DNA from: Leucocoprinus leucothites
Lineage: Eukaryota > Basidiomycota > Agaricomycetes > Agaricales > Agaricaceae
Length of the DNA stretch: 64,000 nt
Reading direction: 5' to 3'
NCBI GenBank assembly: GCA_013368445.1
Contig: JAACJO010000001.1
Coordinates: 3,472,001 to 3,536,000, forward strand
This document shows, one piece after another, positions 58,811-64,000 of this stretch (positions are counted from its first letter, which is position 1; each line of letters opens with the position of its first letter). The translations under genes were made by a program, and so were the position numbers. Below the pieces are notes generated by a model. That model made no database searches. It was not told the origin of the DNA and saw only the letters and a list, made by a program, of their open reading frames with translations.

Positions 58811-59966
58811 GGTGGCTCGTTGATTACCCAGGAGCCTCCTTTTTATTATCCTTGAACTATGGTTATCTTTAGAAATATCTTCTAAATTATTGAACTTGCC
58901 GACTCTTCGAAAGATCATCAGGTTTTGCAGATGAAGAAACCAACCGGGACGTCGAAGTGGATGGCAAAAAAATCACCCCTGAGACAAATATGGAAGAAAC
59001 AGAAAAGTGGCGGTCAAATCCCACTTCCACTACTGTTACGAGGAATCCAAAACATGGCACTTGGCTCCCACAAGCTGCAGAGCGGTCGCCTGGGAGTCTC
59101 TAATTGCGGTCTCCATTGGATCATCGTCTTCACCCTGTTCCTGAGACTTGATTGGACTTGTCCTGCGGAGATCTAACCTTGGCTTGAACTTCGTATTCTT
59201 GTGATGTGGTATGTAGAATACCTCGATTTGTTTCGAATTAGTAATCTTTTTGATTAGACGCGATCATCTGATTTTTTTTTGTTCACAGCATCGCTACACT
59301 GATATTTGAGAAAGGTAGCATATTCTCTCATGCAATAACACCCACATGATTTTCCCTCCACTAAGTTCTTCCGGCTTTGGATCCGAGCGCTCCCACAGGA
59401 TCGAAACTATCAGAACCGTATTGCTCTGTCATGTTCCAGTTAAGGCTTTTTTTGAATCCTAACACATTGCTACGATCTTCTGCACTGATTGATGTGCAAG
59501 AGCTCGCTGGCCCTCATGATTGACTGAAAAGAGTTTGGTTAGTGGTTCCACAGTGAGAAGGTGTATCCCCAATTTTCACAAGGTCAATGCTGGGGTTCCC
59601 GCTAAGAGGACTGAGCAGCCAGAGCCTCGTTCCCTGAGGCTGGGACTTCAAAGATTCTATGCTTATTGGTATTGGGTAACACGAACTGCTGCCTCACAGA
59701 TTGACCATGCAGCCAAATACGGTTCTGATGACCTGTTAGTAAGTGGTGGTGATGAGGGAGCCTAGAAGTATTGTTGAATGAGCATGGTACTGGGCTCGCT
59801 CGACTTAGGAAAGCAAAGTCAAACGTTTATACATCACAAGATGGTACAAGGATGCAGCCAGAGATACAATGAAAGCTCTTCGGAGACTCATCAACGCGTA
59901 TGAGCAAAAATTACTCGAACAACGTTCATTGACAAGCCCAAACGTCGGATGAACCTCGAGAGGCTC
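58811..59966. other. Spacer, no gene supported
   Basis: Left part is the 7TM promoter side. Two plus-strand frames of about 81-83 codons (58925-59176, 59520-59765) have no motif, no signal peptide and no paralogue. Confidence 0.4.
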
Positions 59967-60230
59967 CTACCAGTCATTTCCACCGTTACCCCAGTTTCCA
60001 CCGTTGCCATTGCCATCATTATCATAGCAGCAAGTCCAGCAATCCCCAACCCTCTTGGAGTATAACCCAGCCGCGCAGGGCTCCCAATTCTCGTAGCAAA
60101 GGTCGACACAGTTACCATGGCCATAGCCGCCGTTGCCCCAATTTCCAGCTTGATTGTCGGTGGTGGTAGTATCCGCAAGTACAAGTTGGGTCGCAGCGGC
60201 GACAAAGGTAGCGAGAGCGATGAACTTCAT
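59967..60230 (-). CDS. Small secreted Cys-rich protein, copy 1
   Basis: Single-exon frame of 87 aa. Residues 1-19 form a clear signal peptide (MKFIALATFVAAATQLVLA), so the product is secreted. The mature part has six Cys in the pattern C-x3-C-x6-C-x12-C-x2-CC (CVDLC, EPC, DCWTCC), flanked by Gly/Asn/Trp-rich stretches. No known domain was recognised. It is 1.4 kb from a near-identical copy on the same strand. The conserved cysteines with a variable glycine tail suggest a small effector- or wall-type protein, which is inference only. Confidence 0.75.
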   Translation of the reverse strand: MKFIALATFVAAATQLVLADTTTTDNQAGNWGNGGYGHGNCVDLCYENWEPCAAGLYSKRVGDCWTCCYDNDGNGNGGNWGNGGNDW

Positions 60231-61662
60231 GGTTTCGAGATACTACGGATAATGAATGTTATTAATAGTTTGGGTAGCTGCTAGGGGGATAAGCGAACCT
60301 TGTAATTTGTGGTGATCTATTCAAGACAGAAGTCAATGGTTGAATTTGAGTGGGTGAGGACGGCTTATGACTCACAAGAGGCGACTGTATGAACTGTCTG
60401 AGGAGGCTCTCTCAACTCTGCTTCTCTTTTATTCTCTCAACTGCCCCCTCAATGACCGACCGTTTGAAAATGGATCGTAAATTGGGAATAGCGAAACCAC
60501 CACCCAACTACATTAGCCACGGCAATAATCATTTTTAGTTTGAAGCTGGGATAACGGGGAGAGGTGGCCTCTCACATGGATCAAGAATATCAGCGAGCGA
60601 CCAACAAGAAACTACATAAATTTAACCTGAGCTAAAGGTATGGCATTGGTTAGAATCATAGCACTCACTTTCACAATCCACTTGTGCAGTGGCTCATTAG
60701 GGGCACCTATCCCCGACTCTAAAGGCAACTCTGAGTCTAATGAACGGGTTTCGCTTGTATTGAGATTTGGCGCGAGGGGACTTTTGACCGCTTGGACGCT
60801 AAACCGAGATTTATTTGGCGTGACACTGCGCTAGTACTTGCAATGAGTTTGGAGATTTGATTGTGTTAAGGAACTTTATTCAGCCTTCGACTTGAGTAAA
60901 GGGTACCGAGGGAATGCTGAACTCACATGGCCCCGATTGTTCAGGTCCGCAGGATACCATTGCTATTCTCAATTATTTCGACACAGTTCTAATTTCGGTG
61001 GGGCTCGTAAGTGGACAGGACATCGTAACTCCCCACAAACGAATGCGAGTACGAAATCAGTCTATTCTCGATGGCTATTCCACGGACGATGACAATGACA
61101 GCTGAGTGGTCCCAGCTAAAAGAGCTAGAGCTTCAGAGTCTGGCGACGAATGACAGGAAAATCGAGATGAGAGCTAATTCAAGAGTTTCGTTGTTGATTG
61201 ATTGATGGCAATGCACGTGGACATGACGTCACACGCATCGTTCCCGGCCGAATTCAATTCAGAGCTAGGCTAAGGTGTCAACTTGCATGCCTCGCGCAAG
61301 GGGTCGTAACATATTCCTGGTGTGCGGACATACCCGCTCCAAGTCATATACCAAGATCCCTGGCACCTATCTTTTGTATATCCAGGTCCTCGATCTGGAC
61401 TCCATGCTGCATCTCGAGTCGCACTCTCTCGCTAGTGTTCTTTCACCGTGATCTCTTATTTCAAGGAATTACTGTCGTCGACGTCGCACAAGAAGCCCCA
61501 TGTAGAGCTTAACCACTCGTTGACGATATTTCATACTCGATATCAAAGGCCTATGGTATTGCAAACACATGGCAGGCACGGATACAACCATGCTCGAATA
61601 CTAGCTCTCACACTTTACTATACAGTTGCGTACAACGTGCGTGCACCTAACCAAGCAGTGGT
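60231..61662. other. Spacer between the two secreted-protein genes
   Basis: Contains the promoter of copy 1 (a TTTTATT box read on the minus strand near 60425-60435). No gene is supported; short plus-strand frames lack motifs. Confidence 0.4.
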
Positions 61663-61929
61663 CTACCAGCCTTTACCACCGTGGCCACCGTGGTTCCAGT
61701 TCCCGCCATTCCCACCATTATCATAGCAGCAAGTCCAGCAATCCCCAACCCTCTTGGAGTACAACCCAGCCGCGCAGGGTTCCCAATTCCTGTAGCAAAG
61801 GTCGACGCAATTACCACGGCCATGGCCGCCGTGGCCCCGGTTGCCAGCCTGATTGTCGGTAGTTGTAGTGTCCGCGAGTACGAGCTGGGTCGCAGCGGCG
61901 ACAAAGGTAGCGATAGCAATGAACTTCAT
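61663..61929 (-). CDS. Small secreted Cys-rich protein, copy 2
   Basis: Single-exon frame of 88 aa, paralogue of 59967-60230. The signal peptide and the central block (CVDLCY.NWEPCAAGLYSKRVGDCWTCCYD) are nearly the same, with all six Cys kept. The two flanking low-complexity parts differ: His/Gly here against Asn/Gly in copy 1. Such a pattern fits selection on the core and drift in the repeats. Confidence 0.75.
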   Translation of the reverse strand: MKFIAIATFVAAATQLVLADTTTTDNQAGNRGHGGHGRGNCVDLCYRNWEPCAAGLYSKRVGDCWTCCYDNGGNGGNWNHGGHGGKGW

Positions 61930-63189
61930 AGTTTCGAGAAACTGCCGACCACAGTGAGTGTTTGTATTCTATAGCCAAGTTGATAGCAAACCTTCTGATA
62001 TTTGTAATGATCTATCGAGAGGGAAGTATCAAATCAGTTGAATACAAGCGAGAGAAGGTTTGCTGACTCACACGAGGCGATTGTTGGACGACTCTGGGGA
62101 CAATGTCTACAACTCTGCTTCCCTTTTATCCTCGCCTTGAAACATTTTCGAGGCTCCATCGTTCGAACATTGACTGCGAATTAGGACTAGTGTAACTGCT
62201 AGACCACCACACACTCCTCTAGTTTAATCTACGGCGACAAGTGGACTCCGAGGCACTCGCACGAGAGATTAGTACGACTCAGTGGCCAACAGGAAGTATC
62301 ATAAACTTATCGTGGGCTGCACACATGACGGCACTTAGCACTCCTTTTCAATATCAACCAGTCAACTAGCCCATAAATGCACCTATTTTCAACATTAGAG
62401 CCCAACCGTGAGTCTGGTGAGTAGGTAGTACGATACGGTCTTTAGTCGCTATTAGAATTTGGAGCCATGTCAGGCAAGGAAGTTCCAAGAATACCTACGT
62501 TAGGGGAACTTCGGCGTGAAATCCAGAGTTTGGAGGTGCGTTCCTCACTTTTGGCATTCCGAAACTCCGAAATTTGGAACACATATTACACACATAGGGC
62601 TCTCATCCCATACACGTGGATAGGGCCCTCAAGTCTGAATGATACCAAATTCCGTTATATCCCCGAATGCCACTGTATGCCCTGCATAATTAAAACCAAA
62701 CATAGATGTCCTATTCAGGCCTATTAAGTCGCGGCCATGTCGAGCCTTGTGGAGAGTAGCAATATAGATTTTAATGACAGTGGCAATTGATAAGTCAAAG
62801 AAGGCTAAAGGCTGGAGAAAGATCGCAAGAGAACCGTCACGGTCAGTGCATAATACATAACGGAAAGATCCAATGATCTCGACCGTAGGGTGGGCTTTTC
62901 AGGGCAGACGCAAACTAAAGCTTTTCTTTAGAACAACCACGCACGTCATCAAGTTTCGCGAAAGAAATTTGATTTTTCAAGGCTTGGGAGGGTTAGGGTG
63001 TTCAGGTAGAGCCAGGGAAACCCCATCCGTTTGATAACGAGATTGACTCCTTTGATGCTAGGCAAGTCGCTCATTCGCCTTAATTCCCGCCAGTCATAAA
63101 TCATAAATACGGTCAAAGGCCAATAGCTACGAGAGTGTCAAGTATATCCGGAAAGCTACCACAAAGTCAGAACGCAACTCTCTAATTAA
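61930..63189. other. Spacer, no gene supported
   Basis: Left 200 bp match the copy 1 upstream region in part. A plus-strand frame of 86 codons (62467-62727, MSGKEVPRIPTLGELRREIQSLE...) could be a first exon followed by a GTGCGT donor, but nothing supports a continuation. Confidence 0.4.
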
Positions 63190-63540
63190 GCGATTTGTCC
63201 CTTAGCGCAAGGCCCACCTTCAGTTATCTTTAAATCTCAAAGCTGCGAGAATGCGTTTAATGGTCAATCCGGCATCAGAGCCCACCCCTCTCCCCTCGTG
63301 CAATTTTCTTCTCTGTTATCTCGAATATGGAGGCTCTGGTTTAGATTTTTCGTCTTCATCCATTGACTCCCGCCATCATGCACACTCTACCCAATCCTGA
63401 CGTTTACCCCAACCACTTGACCCTGGACCTAGCAAATCAGTTTGAGACCACAAGGAATGTCTACCTGGCTTTCTTGGTTGTACATCTGTACTTCCTTAGG
63501 CCATTTGGTGCTCTCATCGCTCATTGACCAGGTCGCGTCA
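63190..63540 (+). pseudogene. 7TM gene 5' fragment, copy G4
   Basis: Upstream block plus exon 1 of the 7TM gene (TLPNPDVYPNHLTLDLANQFETTRNVYL), ending at the intron 1 acceptor region (GACCAGGTCG). The following exons are absent. Confidence 0.82.
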
Positions 63541-64000
63541 TTTGCTCGCTGGTAATTGATCAGTGTGACATAACCGTGACAGACGTGCGGCTCAGTGTCA
63601 TATTTCACCTTGCCCCCCTTCCTGGCACAAAATCAAGTCAGACTACGCTAATAGACTTACCGCTACTAAATACCTCCATCGCATTGTCCGATTCAAAAAG
63701 GAGTCCTCAATGAACACTCTCGTCTACTCAGAGGGCTGTCTGGAGTGATTTTGCCGGGTTGGTTCATCAGCGGTCGACTCCCACCCGGATTGAGTAGCCT
63801 TCACCCGCGAGGTTGGACTAGGGGGAATAACAAAAGTCAGGTTCTACTCCGAGTGGACGGGCCTTGGCCTTGGCTGCGATCGCTAAGGCAAATGAAATAT
63901 TGAGGAAAGAGAGCTATACTAACTGTCTCCGTGAGGCTCATAGATCAGGCAAGACCATCGAACGAGGCATTCCCGAGTTTGGGGGTCCTCTCCGTTTGGA
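63541..64000 (+). repeat. Repeat U, copy 3, cut by window edge
   Basis: Matches 30008-30480 with scattered changes and one 16-nt-class deletion near 63735. It is joined directly to the 7TM fragment at about 63540. The copy runs off the window. Confidence 0.75.

Noticed and set aside
62467..62727. Plus-strand frame MSGKEVPRIPTLGEL...
   Set aside because: Looks like a possible first exon, but no continuing exon or family match was found.
62985..63000. GGGTTAGGGT near the right end, telomere-like
   Set aside because: A single unit, not an array.
30000..64000. LTR retrotransposon or DNA transposon as the driver of the repeats
   Set aside because: No reverse transcriptase, integrase or transposase frame and no paired terminal repeats were seen; the repeats look like segmental duplications of genes.
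1..64000. CRISPR arrays, rRNA, riboswitches
   Set aside because: None seen; a nuclear fungal contig would not be expected to carry CRISPR arrays.

Overview
The window looks like a nuclear contig of a mushroom-forming basidiomycete (Agaricomycetes). Genes carry many introns of about 50-60 nt. The fungal kinase family FunK1 is present in six near-complete copies, and other families typical of this class are present too (7TM membrane proteins of unknown role, GH85, small secreted Cys proteins). No species can be named from the sequence alone. All exon models below were joined by hand from reading frames, GT/GC-AG sites and paralogue comparison.

Two blocks hold ordinary single-copy genes. Block 1 (1-8866) has a serine carboxypeptidase running off the left edge, the PLP-synthase glutaminase Pdx2/SNO, an HRP1-like two-RRM mRNA 3'-end factor and a GH85 endo-N-acetylglucosaminidase. 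Block 2 (23333-29143) has a DUF1479 protein, a Costars/ABRACL protein and RNA14/CstF77. Genes in these blocks are intact and tightly packed.

The rest is accessory, duplicated DNA. From 9000 to 12400 there is a mosaic of gene scraps: an MGMT pseudogene fused to a carboxypeptidase pseudogene, then a repeat fragment, then a FunK1 fragment. An intact MGMT follows at 12936. FunK1 copies A (15677, intact) and B (19833, nonsense mutation) come next.

From 30000 to 55500 a cassette made of an upstream repeat, a FunK1 gene (+) and a plant-type O-methyltransferase gene (-) occurs three times in direct orientation: FunK1-C with OMT1, FunK1-D with an OMT stump, FunK1-E with OMT2. A fourth, rearranged copy is inverted (FunK1-F with an OMT fragment). 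OMT2 is intact and OMT1 carries a 5-nt frameshifting deletion. FunK1-D has a new first exon made where OMT upstream DNA was joined to a broken FunK1 exon 1.

The right end (49387-64000) holds copies of a 7TM membrane protein gene (one intact, one with a stop, several fragments), a pair of duplicated small secreted Cys-rich protein genes, and another mosaic junction at 63540. The overall picture is a recombining, gene-duplicating island set between conserved housekeeping segments.
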